Shown here piece by piece: positions 24,840-34,276 of a DNA stretch of 56,350 nucleotides. How positions within the stretch are numbered: position 1 is the first letter of the stretch; every line of letters starts with the position of its first letter. A program made the translations under genes and the position numbers. The stretch comes from an uncultured Clostridia bacterium (GTDB taxonomy: Bacteria; Bacillota; Clostridia; Christensenellales; UBA1242): positions 1 through 56,350 of the forward strand of contig CALWNC010000009.1 in the NCBI GenBank assembly GCA_944382715.1, read 5' to 3'. The notes below the pieces were generated by a model. The model worked only from the letters and a program-made list of their open reading frames with translations, was not told the origin of the DNA and made no database searches.

Positions 24840-27215
24840 ATGAAAATTTCAATAAATTGGATAAATGATTATGTTGACTTATCGGGCATAGAACCTGATG
24901 AACTTATTAAAAGATTTAATCTTTCTACGGCAGAAATAGAAGATGTCGAATATAAAGGTAAAAATATTCAAAATGTTGTATTTGGTAAGGTTATTAAAGT
25001 TGAAAATCACCCAAATTCTGACCATTTACATATACTAAGCGTTGATGTTTCAAGTGAAGTTCTTCAAATTGTATGTGGAGCACCTAATGTAAGAGAGGGT
25101 ATGGTAACTGCTGTTTGTTTAACCGGTGGAAGTGTACTTGCTGGAAAAATTAAACCTACAAAACTTGCAGGAGTTGAGTCTAATGGAATGTGTTGCTCAG
25201 AAGCAGAGCTAGGTATAGGCAGTGATGACGATGGAATTATGGATATCTTAGAACCTGTTACAATTGGTCAAAATATTAAAGAAGTTTGGCCTGTTGACGA
25301 TATTGTACTTGAAATTGACAACAAATCCATAACAAATCGTCCTGACCTATGGGGACACTATGGAATTGCCCGTGAATTTTCTGCTATATTTAATAGACCT
25401 TTAAAACAAATGCCCGTTTGTGATTTATCTAAATATAATAATTTAAATCAAATCTCTATAAGTATAGAAACTGAAAATTGTTATAGATACTCAGCCATTT
25501 CTGTTGATAATATTAGCGTTAAAAAGTCGCCTAGAGATATGGCAATTCGTTTGAACTATTCAGGAATGCGAGATATTAATTTATTAGCTGATTTAACAAA
25601 CTATGTTATGCTTGATTTAGGACTTCCAATGCATGCTTTTGACAATAAAATTGTTAATGGAATTAGAGTTTGTGAGGCAGATGGCAATATTTCAATGACT
25701 ACACTTGAAGGAGAGGCTCATACACCACCAAAAGGAGCAACTTTAATTTGTGATATAAATGGTGACCCTGTCGCAATTGCTGGAATTAAAGGTGGTCTAA
25801 AATCTGGTATTAGTGACGAAACAAACTCCGTATTATTTGAAGCTGCAGTATTTGATAGTGAAAATGTAAGAAAGACATCAAGGGCAATTGGACTTATAAC
25901 TGACTCATCTCAAAGATATGAAAAATCTCTTGACCCAGAACTTACATTTCAAGCACTTTCAAGAATTGTATATTTATTAAATAACATTGATAATGATATA
26001 AGAGTATCTTCTTCTCTCAGCGATAGCTACAATAAAAAATATCCTCAAATTGTTATTGACCTAAAACCTGAGTTTATTAGCAAAATTGTTGGCTGTGAAA
26101 TCTCTAAAGAATTTGTTATTAAAACACTAAAAGCTCTTGAATTTGGAGTAGAAGAAGATGGTGAAATTTTAAAAGTTACTGTACCTACTTTTAGAGCAAC
26201 AAAAGATGTTTCTATAAAAGAAGATTTAGTTGAAGAAGTTGCAAGACTTTATGGATATGACAATATTGAGCCAAAACCTCTTGCTTTTGATGTTGAACCA
26301 CAAAAAGTCATTCAATCAATTGAATATGAATATGATACAAAGTTTTTACTTGCAGAAAAGTACGGTGCAAATGAAATTCATTCGTATCTTTGGAACTATG
26401 AAGACTTTAATAAACAAAATAAAATAGAAACAAAAAGCTATGTATCTTTATTAGATTCATCAAATGCAGGACAAAGTGGTATTAGAAGTGAACTAATTCC
26501 AACATTACTTAGGTGTTTAGATGAAAACAAAAACTCATTTGAGAATATTCGCGTGTTTGAAATTGGAAGAGTTTGCTCTGGACTTGATAGTGAAAATATG
26601 TGCATTGAAAATAAAAAGCTTGCAATTGTTTTTGCTTCTCAAAAAAAGTCTGAATTTGAACTTTTTACTGAACTTAAGACTGCAATTATTGACATTGCCA
26701 AAAATATAATGGGAATTGATGTGTATCTTGAAAAGGGAGAAACTGTACCTTATCTTCACCCAGTAAATTCATTTAGAGTTATTTCTAGAACAGCTGACTA
26801 TGGATACATGGGAGTTCTCCACCCAGAAGTAAAGAAATCAATTGATAAGAGATTTAATGTTGTTGCTCTTGAGATTGATTATGAAAAATTGGCAAATACT
26901 ATTGCCTATACTAAAAAAATTAAAAGTGTTTCTAAATATCAGTCTGTTAATATTGACTACAATTTACTTGTACCTTTAGAAATGACATATGAAGAACTTC
27001 AAAAAGCTCTTTATAAATTTAAGTCAAAAATACTGGTAGGTTATAGTCTTGTTGACATTTATGAAAATGCTCAGTCACTAAAAGATAAAAAGTCAGTGAC
27101 TTTGAGATTTCAACTTTGTAGTAATGACCACACTTTAAGTGGCGAAGAAATTGAAAAATTTCGCTCTGATTTTGTGGAATACACAACTAAAAACAAACTT
27201 GAGCTTAGAGGCTAA
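24840..27215 (+). CDS. pheT: Phenylalanyl-tRNA synthetase beta subunit
   Basis: A 791-residue subunit with a tRNA-binding OB domain (about 38-150), the B3/B4 editing domain, a B5 domain (KPEFISKIVGCEISKEFVIKTL) and a C-terminal anticodon-binding ferredoxin-like domain (SKYQSVNIDYNLLVPLEMTYEEL). It edits Tyr-tRNA-Phe and completes the alpha2-beta2 enzyme. AAGGAG lies before ATG. A strong hairpin follows the stop. Confidence 0.97.
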   Translation: MKISINWINDYVDLSGIEPDELIKRFNLSTAEIEDVEYKGKNIQNVVFGKVIKVENHPNSDHLHILSVDVSSEVLQIVCGAPNVREGMVTAVCLTGGSVLAGKIKPTKLAGVESNGMCCSEAELGIGSDDDGIMDILEPVTIGQNIKEVWPVDDIVLEIDNKSITNRPDLWGHYGIAREFSAIFNRPLKQMPVCDLSKYNNLNQISISIETENCYRYSAISVDNISVKKSPRDMAIRLNYSGMRDINLLADLTNYVMLDLGLPMHAFDNKIVNGIRVCEADGNISMTTLEGEAHTPPKGATLICDINGDPVAIAGIKGGLKSGISDETNSVLFEAAVFDSENVRKTSRAIGLITDSSQRYEKSLDPELTFQALSRIVYLLNNIDNDIRVSSSLSDSYNKKYPQIVIDLKPEFISKIVGCEISKEFVIKTLKALEFGVEEDGEILKVTVPTFRATKDVSIKEDLVEEVARLYGYDNIEPKPLAFDVEPQKVIQSIEYEYDTKFLLAEKYGANEIHSYLWNYEDFNKQNKIETKSYVSLLDSSNAGQSGIRSELIPTLLRCLDENKNSFENIRVFEIGRVCSGLDSENMCIENKKLAIVFASQKKSEFELFTELKTAIIDIAKNIMGIDVYLEKGETVPYLHPVNSFRVISRTADYGYMGVLHPEVKKSIDKRFNVVALEIDYEKLANTIAYTKKIKSVSKYQSVNIDYNLLVPLEMTYEELQKALYKFKSKILVGYSLVDIYENAQSLKDKKSVTLRFQLCSNDHTLSGEEIEKFRSDFVEYTTKNKLELRG

Positions 27216-27216
27216 T

Positions 27217-27264
27217 AAAGCATATTTGATGGTTGTAATTATTTTCAACTATCAATATGCTTTT
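27217..27264. terminator. Bidirectional terminator after pheT
   Basis: AAAGCATAT..GATgGTTG / CAACtATC..ATATGCTTT stem with T-run, shared with the convergent membrane-protein gene. Confidence 0.85.
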
Positions 27265-28088
27265 TATTTACATAAATCTATTAATTTTTTTTCGTCGCTT
27301 TTTGGAATTTTAGTATTATTTTTCTTTAGTATTAAGCAAAGAAATGATAAAACTAAAAGAATTGTTCCACTAATTAGATAATAAATAGAAAAGGGAACTA
27401 TAACTGAAATTACTACGAGCGAAAGTCCCGTGAAAAAAAACTCTTTAAATCTTACCTTGTTTATTGAAGATGCAAAAATTTTACCAGTTTGTTTGATAAT
27501 TTCTTTTCTAGATTTTTTAGGAGTCGTAACATATCCATTTGGATATAACTTTTTTTGTTTTATTATCTCAAATAGGTCATTTACAGTAAAAAGTCCATAT
27601 TTAATTGGACTTTGCGAGAAAATTTCAGCAAACTCTTCACTTGTTCCATCGCATATAAAATAGAGTGGTAGTTTCTTTGACGATGACAAATAAAAATTAT
27701 TGGCAATTACAAAATCATATGAGTTAAGTTTATTTGAAACAACAATGTAAAAATAAGAATATTTATTTTTAAAGATATTTTTTTCTATAAGTTTTGCTGA
27801 AAAAAGTTTTTCAAAATACGCAGTATTATCTTTTTCTGATGAAAACTTTAAAATGTTAACTATTGTAAGAAGCTGTTTATTCTCTTTTGCAGATAAACTT
27901 GATACTTTGTACTTTTTTATAAAAATTCTATACATTATCATAAATAAAACAAGCGAAATAAAAATTGAAAGCAAAATGGAAAGTAACCTTATCCTAGAAA
28001 GTCTATAAATCCAAGAAAAAATTAGCAAAAATGAAATTATGCTTAACATAAAACAATCTAAAAATATTGCTATCTTACTTTTTATCAT
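27264..28088 (-). CDS. Unknown membrane protein, 274 aa
   Basis: Not recognised. Two membrane spans lie at the N-terminus (about 5-28 and 35-55) and two near the C-terminus (about 215-258). Between them is a cytosolic domain of about 150 residues with alternating strands (YFYIVVSNKL, YDFVIANNFYLSS, LPLYFICDG) resembling a small alpha/beta fold, perhaps nuclease-like. No motif allows a function. It is a single gene, convergent with pheT and divergent from deoC. Confidence 0.75.
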   Translation of the reverse strand: MIKSKIAIFLDCFMLSIISFLLIFSWIYRLSRIRLLSILLSIFISLVLFMIMYRIFIKKYKVSSLSAKENKQLLTIVNILKFSSEKDNTAYFEKLFSAKLIEKNIFKNKYSYFYIVVSNKLNSYDFVIANNFYLSSSKKLPLYFICDGTSEEFAEIFSQSPIKYGLFTVNDLFEIIKQKKLYPNGYVTTPKKSRKEIIKQTGKIFASSINKVRFKEFFFTGLSLVVISVIVPFSIYYLISGTILLVLSFLCLILKKNNTKIPKSDEKKLIDLCK

Positions 28089-28120
28089 AAATTAATTATA
28101 CCCAAATTGTTGTATTTATT

Positions 28121-28148
28121 TTGAAAAAGTAAATAAAAGTTATATAAT
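28121..28148 (+). promoter_or_regulatory. Promoter of the deoC-tsaE operon
   Basis: TTGAAA, 16-base spacer, TATAAT; 20 bases before ATG 28168. Confidence 0.65.
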
Positions 28149-28167
28149 ATTTTTGTAGGTGGATTAT

Positions 28168-28833
28168 ATGAAAAATGTTGATACTAAATTAAATGTAATT
28201 GAAATTAATAAAATGGTAGATTTTACGCTACTTGACCCAAGAGCAACTGATGTTGATATAGAAAAACTATGCGACATTGCATATAAAAATCAGTACTACT
28301 CAGTTTGCGTTAACCCTTGCAATGTCCAAATTGCAAGTGGATATATTGCTAAGCACTTTGCAGGAAGTTTAAAAGTTGTTTCTGTTGTTGGATTCCCACT
28401 TGGAGCATCAACGACTAACATAAAAATTCAAGAGGCAAAACAATGCATTGTCGATGGTGCTGACGAAATTGATGTCGTTATAAATATTGGTAGGGCAAAG
28501 AGTCTTGACTATGACTATGTTAAAAGTGAACTTGCACAGATTAAAAAAAATGCAAGAAATAAAATTGTTAAGGCAATTTTAGAAACTTGTTACTTTGACG
28601 ACAATGAAATCATAAAACTCTGCAAAATATGCGTAAAGGCAGGTGTCGATTTTGTTAAAACCTCTACTGGTTTTGGTACAGGTGGAGCAAATGAAGATGT
28701 AGTCAAAATTATGGTTAATGAAACAATGGGCAAATGTGGAGTAAAGGCTTCTGGTGGAATTAGAACTAGGGAGCAGGCTGTAGCATTTGCCAATCTAGGT
28801 GTCACTAGAATCGGAACTAGTTCAGTTATTTAG
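28168..28833 (+). CDS. deoC: Deoxyribose-phosphate aldolase
   Basis: Cleaves 2-deoxyribose 5-phosphate to acetaldehyde and glyceraldehyde 3-phosphate through a lysine Schiff base. The catalytic Lys lies in VDFVKTSTGFG. Other class I aldolase segments are VDFTLLDPRAT, VVGFPLGASTT, EIDVVINIG and VKASGGIRT. I place the start at ATG 28168 because AGGTGG lies 6 bases upstream; a GTG at 28159 would overlap it. It is followed 8 bases later by tsaE, so it heads an operon of housekeeping genes with no nucleoside-catabolic neighbours. Confidence 0.95.
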   Translation: MKNVDTKLNVIEINKMVDFTLLDPRATDVDIEKLCDIAYKNQYYSVCVNPCNVQIASGYIAKHFAGSLKVVSVVGFPLGASTTNIKIQEAKQCIVDGADEIDVVINIGRAKSLDYDYVKSELAQIKKNARNKIVKAILETCYFDDNEIIKLCKICVKAGVDFVKTSTGFGTGGANEDVVKIMVNETMGKCGVKASGGIRTREQAVAFANLGVTRIGTSSVI

Positions 28834-28841
28834 GAGAAAAG

Positions 28842-29258
28842 ATGCAAAAATTATATTCAAATTCAAGTGAGCAAACAATTGAAATTGCAAAGGAATTTGC
28901 AAAAACTTTAAAATGTGGAGATATAATTCTACTTGAAGGTGACCTTGGAGCAGGTAAAACTATCTTTACTAAGGGAATTGTATCTGCACTTTCAAACGGC
29001 AAAGAAATTGCAATTTCTCCAACTTTTGTAATATTAAATATTTATAACACTATCCCCGAAGTTTATCATTTCGATTTGTATAGGATAGGTGATATATCAG
29101 AGTTAGATGCAATAGGATTTGAAGAATACTTATTTGGAGATGGGATTTCAATTATTGAATGGCCAAGTAGAGCTGAAAAAATCTTTCCTAACTCAGCAAT
29201 AAAAATCACTATAAAAAAAATTAATGATACCAAAAGGGAAATTTGTATTGAAAGGTAA
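28842..29258 (+). CDS. tsaE: tRNA t6A biosynthesis ATPase TsaE
   Basis: A 138-residue P-loop protein with Walker A GDLGAGKTIF, SPTFVILNIY and the IIEWPSRAE segment typical of TsaE. It is the ATPase partner of TsaB-TsaD, which transfers threonylcarbamoyl to A37 of ANN-reading tRNAs. Directly followed by tsaB and rimI; tsaD is not in the window. AGGAG precedes ATG. Confidence 0.95.
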   Translation: MQKLYSNSSEQTIEIAKEFAKTLKCGDIILLEGDLGAGKTIFTKGIVSALSNGKEIAISPTFVILNIYNTIPEVYHFDLYRIGDISELDAIGFEEYLFGDGISIIEWPSRAEKIFPNSAIKITIKKINDTKREICIER

Positions 29259-29264
29259 AATTTT

Positions 29265-29939
29265 ATGAACACACTTATAATAGATTGCTCTGCCGGTATG
29301 AGTATAATTCTACTGACTGATAGCAATTGCTATAAAATTATTGATAAAAACCAAAAAAAACACACAGATGAACTATTACTTTCTGTCGATAAACTTTTAA
29401 ATGAAGCTGGCATATCCATCAAATCTATTAATAACATATGCGTTTGTGTAGGACCCGGGAGTTTTACGGGTATTAGAGTTGCAATATCTATTTGTAAAGG
29501 ACTTGCAATAGGTATTTCGGCTAAGGTTTTTACTGCATCAAATTTTGATATTTACTCTTTTAATGATAAAGGGAAAGCTGTATATATTTTAGAGGCCTTT
29601 TCTGATTTTGTTTATGTCAGAATTTTTGATGGGGAAAGTTACAATGACTCTTGCATTCACTTTTCTGATTTATTAGATAATTTAAAATCAATTCAAACGG
29701 AGTATAAAATATTTGTAAGTTCAGAAAAAATAGTTTCTTACTTGAATGATAATGGTATAAATAGCGAGCCCTTAGTTAATAAGACAATTGAACTATTTAA
29801 AAAGAAAATAGATCAGAATGACTCAACTCTATTAAGTCATATAACTCCTATATATCTAAGAGCATCACAGGCTGAAATTGAAAGAAATGAAAGATTAAAA
29901 AGGGAAAAAAGTAATGTGTTACAAGATTGCTCCAATTAA
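29265..29939 (+). CDS. tsaB: tRNA t6A biosynthesis scaffold TsaB
   Basis: A 224-residue member of the ASKHA-fold family. It starts TLIIDCSAGM, has HTDELLLSVDKLL and VGPGSFTGIRVAISICKGLAIG, and ends in PIYLRASQAE. It forms the TsaB-TsaD heterodimer that makes t6A. It lies 6 bases after tsaE and overlaps rimI by 26 bases. Confidence 0.94.
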   Translation: MNTLIIDCSAGMSIILLTDSNCYKIIDKNQKKHTDELLLSVDKLLNEAGISIKSINNICVCVGPGSFTGIRVAISICKGLAIGISAKVFTASNFDIYSFNDKGKAVYILEAFSDFVYVRIFDGESYNDSCIHFSDLLDNLKSIQTEYKIFVSSEKIVSYLNDNGINSEPLVNKTIELFKKKIDQNDSTLLSHITPIYLRASQAEIERNERLKREKSNVLQDCSN

Positions 29940-30348
29940 AATTGAAGATGCAAAAGATGTATTTGAGATTGAAAAACAATTATTTGGCTCTGCAATGTTA
30001 CAAGACATTATTAACACGCTTGAAAATAAAACTACAAAGTACTATGCACTAAAACGAAAAGAAGAAATCATTGGATTTTTTGAAATTTCTATTATTCCAC
30101 CCGAATGTGAAATATATGACATTGCTATAAAAACTGAGTATCAAGGGCATGGACTATCTAAGCTTTTAATGAATGAAATAATTTCTATTTGTAAAGAAAA
30201 TGCCTGTGAAACAATTTTTTTAGAAGTGAATAGTATAAACTATAAAGCTATAAATCTTTATTCGTTTTATGGTTTTGAAAAATACTCTATCAGAAAAAAT
30301 TACTATGGCGAAAATGACGCCATACTAATGAAACTTCTAATTAATTAA
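29914..30348 (+). CDS. rimI: RimI-type ribosomal protein N-acetyltransferase
   Basis: A 144-residue GNAT enzyme. The acetyl-CoA loop is seen in YDIAIKTEYQGHGLSKLLM, followed by FLEVNSINYKAINLYSFYGFEKYSIRKNYY, the classical RimI C-terminal pattern. It is expected to acetylate the N-terminus of S18 or a related substrate. The start overlaps tsaB; GGGAAAAAA is the likely ribosome binding site. The tsaE-tsaB-rimI order is common in Firmicutes. Confidence 0.92.
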   Translation: MCYKIAPIKIEDAKDVFEIEKQLFGSAMLQDIINTLENKTTKYYALKRKEEIIGFFEISIIPPECEIYDIAIKTEYQGHGLSKLLMNEIISICKENACETIFLEVNSINYKAINLYSFYGFEKYSIRKNYYGENDAILMKLLIN

Positions 30349-30366
30349 ATTTGTAGCAAAAAAGTA

Positions 30367-31077
30367 ATGAAATATTTAAAATTTGGTAATAGTAGTGATT
30401 TTATTGTATTTTTACACGGTTGGGGTGCCGATAAAAATTCATTTTTATGGCTGAAAGGCAATTATCCTGACAAATCACTCATTTTTGTTGATTTTAACGG
30501 CTTTGGTGAAAGTCCGGAACCTGATAGGGCTTATAGTGTTTCCGATTATGTGTTATGTCTAAAAGAGCTACTTGATGAATTTGAAATTAATTCTCTTATC
30601 CTTGTTGGACATTCTTTTGGTGGCAGAGTTGCAATAAAATATACTTTTATGTTTCAAAATGACTATAAAAGTTTTAAACTATGTCTTGTTGACTCTGCAG
30701 GTTTAATTCCAAGAAGAAGTATTAAATACTATTTTCACTATTATAGGTATAAATTTTATAAGAAATTTTTTCCTAAATCAAAAAAAATCAGTCAATTGGG
30801 TTCTCCTGACTACAAAAAGCTTTCTAAAGTAATGAAAAATACCTTTATCCGAATTGTCAATGAAGATTTGTCAGTTTACGCAAAACATATTAATGTAAAA
30901 ACTCTTATTGTATGGGGAGACAAAGATAATGAAACAAAACTTTATATGGCAAAGAAACTTCACAAATTAATAAGGGAATCTAAACTCGAAATTCTAAAAA
31001 ACGCAGGTCATTTTTCTTTTTTAGATAGACCATTTGACTTTGCATCTTTACTTGACAGTTTTGTAAAAGATATATAA
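30367..31077 (+). CDS. Alpha/beta hydrolase
   Basis: A 236-residue alpha/beta-hydrolase: FLHGWGADKNSF (oxyanion region), nucleophile elbow LVGHSFGGRVA, catalytic Asp near VWGDKDNET and His in NAGHFSFLDRP. The substrate is unknown. It lies 18 bases after rimI and 20 bases before the Mur ligase in a continuing operon. A cap domain around residues 115-165 is basic (RRSIKYYFHYYRYKFYKKFF), which may position it near the membrane. Confidence 0.88.
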   Translation: MKYLKFGNSSDFIVFLHGWGADKNSFLWLKGNYPDKSLIFVDFNGFGESPEPDRAYSVSDYVLCLKELLDEFEINSLILVGHSFGGRVAIKYTFMFQNDYKSFKLCLVDSAGLIPRRSIKYYFHYYRYKFYKKFFPKSKKISQLGSPDYKKLSKVMKNTFIRIVNEDLSVYAKHINVKTLIVWGDKDNETKLYMAKKLHKLIRESKLEILKNAGHFSFLDRPFDFASLLDSFVKDI

Positions 31078-31097
31078 AATAAAATTGAGGTTATCCT

Positions 31098-32750
31098 ATG
31101 AACATTATTTTACTGGCAAAATCTCTTAATGAAATTGCTAAAACCGATGCAATTATGCTTGGTGCAATTGCAATTGTTTCTACTGTTTTATTAATTTTTG
31201 TTGGCTATAAGCTTTTGCAAATGCTCCAACTTACAGGCTATAAACTAAAAGGCTTTTTTACTTGGTTTAAAGAAACAAAGGCTTCTTATTTTTCTCGTCT
31301 TTTTATGCTGTCATTTTTGTCGATTGCAGCAATTTTAATGACAAATGTTTTACTTCATGACTTCTTTGTAATTAGCTTGTTTTCATTTGTTGGAATTTTA
31401 TTTTTCTTTCTTTTTTCATCACTTTTTATCACAAATCTCTTTTCTGCAAAACAAAAAACACCATTAAAATATACAAAACGAATTACTAGATTTGTAGTAG
31501 TTTATACTATATTAATCTTTATTTTTTCAACTCTTTTTGAATTTATTGGTTACTTATATATTCCTTATCTTTCATATGGTTTTATTGGAATTACTCCAAT
31601 ATTTTTGCCACTAATTGTACTGATTGCTTATTTTATAACTTATCCTATCGAAAAACTCATATCTAACTCATACCTTAAAAAAGCTAAAATTAAACTTTCA
31701 AAGCAAAAAAATACAATTGTGATTGGAATTACAGGTTCTTATGGTAAAACAACCGTTAAAAATATTCTTTATACAATTTTATCCGAAAAGTACAAAGTTT
31801 GTCAGACGCCTTCAAGTTTTAACACTCCACTTGGACTCTCTAAAACCATTCTTTCAAACTTAAAAGAAGACGATGAAATCCTCATAGCAGAAATGGGAGC
31901 TAAACAAAAAAATGATATTAAAGAACTTTGTGAAATGGTTTCTCCAACTATTGGAGTAATAACGGCTATTGGAAATCAGCACCTATTAACTTTCGGTTCA
32001 GTTGATAACATTATTGCTACAAAAGGGGAACTTGCAGACTATATTACGGCAAACCATGGCAAATTATTTATAAATACACAATCAAAACTAGCAGGCACAC
32101 TAATTGCAAAGTATCCTTCTGCTGAAAGCATTTGTCTTGGTGGAAAAAACAAACTTGACATTAAAAATATTAACACAACAAAAGATGGTTCAACTTTCAC
32201 TATTTGTACAGACGAAAAATCTGTAGATGTAAAAACAATTTTACTTGGTGAACATAACATTTCAAATATACTTCTAGCAAGCAATGTAGCTTTCAGTCTT
32301 GGTCTTTCGATTGATGAAATTGCCAGAGGAATAGAAAAGCTTGTTTCAATAGAACACAGACTTGAAATTATAAAATCAACAAGCACATACACTATTATTG
32401 ATGATTCATATAACTGCTCTGTAGAAGGAAGCAAGGCAAGTTTGAATGTTCTTTCTAAATTTGACAATCAAAAATTTGTTATAACGCCAGGTATTGTGGA
32501 ACTAGGCTCTGAGCAATTTAACGCAAACTTTGAATTTGGTAGGGACCTTGCAAAAGTAGCAACCTATGTAATTATTGATTCGGGAATAAACTATGATGCA
32601 ATTTCTTCTGGTCTAATTTTTGCGGGCTTTGATGAATCTAAAATTCTCCAAGCTGGCACACTAAATCAAGCTGTTGAACTTTTAAATTTATATGCCAAAC
32701 CTGCTGATGTCGTACTTTTTGAAAATGATTTGCCAGATAATTATAATTAA
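31098..32750 (+). CDS. murF: MurF-like Mur ligase with N-terminal membrane domain
   Basis: A 550-residue protein. Residues 1-190 contain four to five membrane spans. They are followed by a Mur-ligase ATPase domain (GITGSYGKTTVKNIL, EMGAKQKNDIKEL, GNQHLLTFGSVDNI) and a C-terminal ligase domain (IDDSYNCSVEGSKASLNVL) ending VLFENDLPDNYN, as in MurF. It should add D-Ala-D-Ala to UDP-MurNAc-tripeptide. The usual soluble N-terminal UDP-binding domain of MurF is replaced by the membrane part. ddl lies about 290 bases downstream, which supports the assignment. Membrane-tethered MurD/MurT-like ligases are an alternative. Confidence 0.82.
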   Translation: MNIILLAKSLNEIAKTDAIMLGAIAIVSTVLLIFVGYKLLQMLQLTGYKLKGFFTWFKETKASYFSRLFMLSFLSIAAILMTNVLLHDFFVISLFSFVGILFFFLFSSLFITNLFSAKQKTPLKYTKRITRFVVVYTILIFIFSTLFEFIGYLYIPYLSYGFIGITPIFLPLIVLIAYFITYPIEKLISNSYLKKAKIKLSKQKNTIVIGITGSYGKTTVKNILYTILSEKYKVCQTPSSFNTPLGLSKTILSNLKEDDEILIAEMGAKQKNDIKELCEMVSPTIGVITAIGNQHLLTFGSVDNIIATKGELADYITANHGKLFINTQSKLAGTLIAKYPSAESICLGGKNKLDIKNINTTKDGSTFTICTDEKSVDVKTILLGEHNISNILLASNVAFSLGLSIDEIARGIEKLVSIEHRLEIIKSTSTYTIIDDSYNCSVEGSKASLNVLSKFDNQKFVITPGIVELGSEQFNANFEFGRDLAKVATYVIIDSGINYDAISSGLIFAGFDESKILQAGTLNQAVELLNLYAKPADVVLFENDLPDNYN

Positions 32751-32960
32751 TAAATTATATTTAATTAATATTCTACAAATTTTAATAAAATTAATTAATT
32801 TACGAATTATATATATGTTTAATAATTTTAATCCTGCAATCATGTTTTTCAAATGTATGAAATTAATATTTATCTTTAAAGTTTACTTATTTATTTAATA
32901 GATAATAGGAAAATAAATTTTTAAACCTCTAAATATTAATTTGCTTGAATAATAAATACA

Positions 32961-32994
32961 AAAAAAGAAAACCAGATTTGGTTTTCTTTTTTTT
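32961..32994 (+). terminator. Terminator upstream of ddl
   Basis: AAAAAGAAAACC/GGTTTTCTTTTT hairpin with T-run. The rest of 32751-33041 is AT-rich with no gene seen. Confidence 0.8.
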
Positions 32995-33041
32995 GAACAA
33001 TTAATAGGGCTTTTTCATATCATAATTTAGGAGAATAATTT

Positions 33042-34205
33042 ATGAAAAATGTTTTATTAGTCTTTGGTGGTAAATCCTATGAGCACGACATATCAGTTGT
33101 TACGGCATCACAAATTTATAAACGAACAAAATTAAATGATATCCGACTTGTCCCATTTTACATTTCAAGACAAAATAAATTTTATATTTATGAGGCAGAA
33201 GATTTTACACTTACGGACTTTTCACTAGAAAAATTCCCATTAAATAAGAAAAAATTTAAAGAAGTTGCATTCGTTACTAATGAGCATGGTATAATTTTTA
33301 CAAAATCACGCTTTGGACTTAAAGAATACCTAAAAGCTGACATTGCAATATTTGCTTGTCATGGAAGTAGTGGAGAAAATGGTAAACTTGTTTCCATCTT
33401 TGAAAATGTTGGAATTTCTTGCAGTGCAGGGAATTTTGACTCACTTGCCATCTGTATGAACAAATTTTTCTTTAAACAAGTTATGAAGGGACTAAAAGTT
33501 CCTGTTGTATCAGGAGTAAAATTTACAAAGTTTGAGTATGAGAATGACACAGAATCATATCAAAAAAAATTAAATCATTTGCGTTTTCCAGTTGTTTTAA
33601 AGCCAAACAATGGTGGAAGTTCAATTGGACTATTTACAGCAGACAACATTGAAGAATTTAACCGAGAAATTGACGATGTATTTGAATTTGATAATGAAGT
33701 ACTTGTTGAAAAATATATTTCTGGTTGCAGGGAATTTAATGTAGCACTACTTGGCAATAGTTATGACTTTATTATTTCAGAGGTAGATGAACCAATTAAA
33801 AAACATGATTTGCTTTCATTTTCGGATAAATACTTATCAAATGAAGAGCACAAGGGTGAAAAATTAGGTGAAGGAATAAAAAATTCCATGGCAAATAGTT
33901 CGCGCAAATTCCCAGCAGAAATTGATGAAAATTTAAAAGCAAAACTTCAAAAACTTGCCTCCATTATCTTTAGCAGTTTAAATCTATCTGGCGTTGTAAG
34001 AATTGACTTTTTATTTGACGAAGAAAACGACAAAATCTATGTTTGTGAAGTAAATTCAATTCCCGGCTCATTAGCTTTCTATTTCTTTAATGATAAAAAG
34101 TTGCTTCTAAATGATTTCGTAATGAAGCTAATTGAAATTGCTAAGAATAATGGTAAAAGTAGTTTCCAAATCAATGAAAATTACTTAACTGATATATTGA
34201 CATAA
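33042..34205 (+). CDS. ddl: D-alanine--D-alanine ligase
   Basis: A 387-residue ATP-grasp enzyme. LVFGGKSYEHDISVVTA opens the N-domain. ACHGSSGENG, VLKPNNGGSSIG, EKYISGCREFNVALLG, VVRIDFLFDEE and CEVNSIPGSLAFY are the ATP-grasp and D-Ala binding segments. It makes the D-Ala-D-Ala dipeptide used by MurF. It is slightly longer than E. coli Ddl, like VanA-type and Clostridia enzymes. AGGAG precedes ATG. It is separated from murF by a terminator, so probably has its own promoter. Confidence 0.95.
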   Translation: MKNVLLVFGGKSYEHDISVVTASQIYKRTKLNDIRLVPFYISRQNKFYIYEAEDFTLTDFSLEKFPLNKKKFKEVAFVTNEHGIIFTKSRFGLKEYLKADIAIFACHGSSGENGKLVSIFENVGISCSAGNFDSLAICMNKFFFKQVMKGLKVPVVSGVKFTKFEYENDTESYQKKLNHLRFPVVLKPNNGGSSIGLFTADNIEEFNREIDDVFEFDNEVLVEKYISGCREFNVALLGNSYDFIISEVDEPIKKHDLLSFSDKYLSNEEHKGEKLGEGIKNSMANSSRKFPAEIDENLKAKLQKLASIIFSSLNLSGVVRIDFLFDEENDKIYVCEVNSIPGSLAFYFFNDKKLLLNDFVMKLIEIAKNNGKSSFQINENYLTDILT

Positions 34206-34276
34206 AATTTATAATTTTTATTATTTTTCCTTTTTTATTTTATCAGTTCGTGGTATAATAAAATTGGTGAAAAAGT

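Noticed and set aside
26230..26759. Overlapping frames inside pheT on both strands
   Set aside because: Low-complexity Leu/Lys/Phe translations typical of shifted AT-rich codons.
32692..32898. 68-codon frame after murF
   Set aside because: Mostly a shifted frame plus AT-rich spacer giving Ile/Leu/Asn-rich residues; no start signal.
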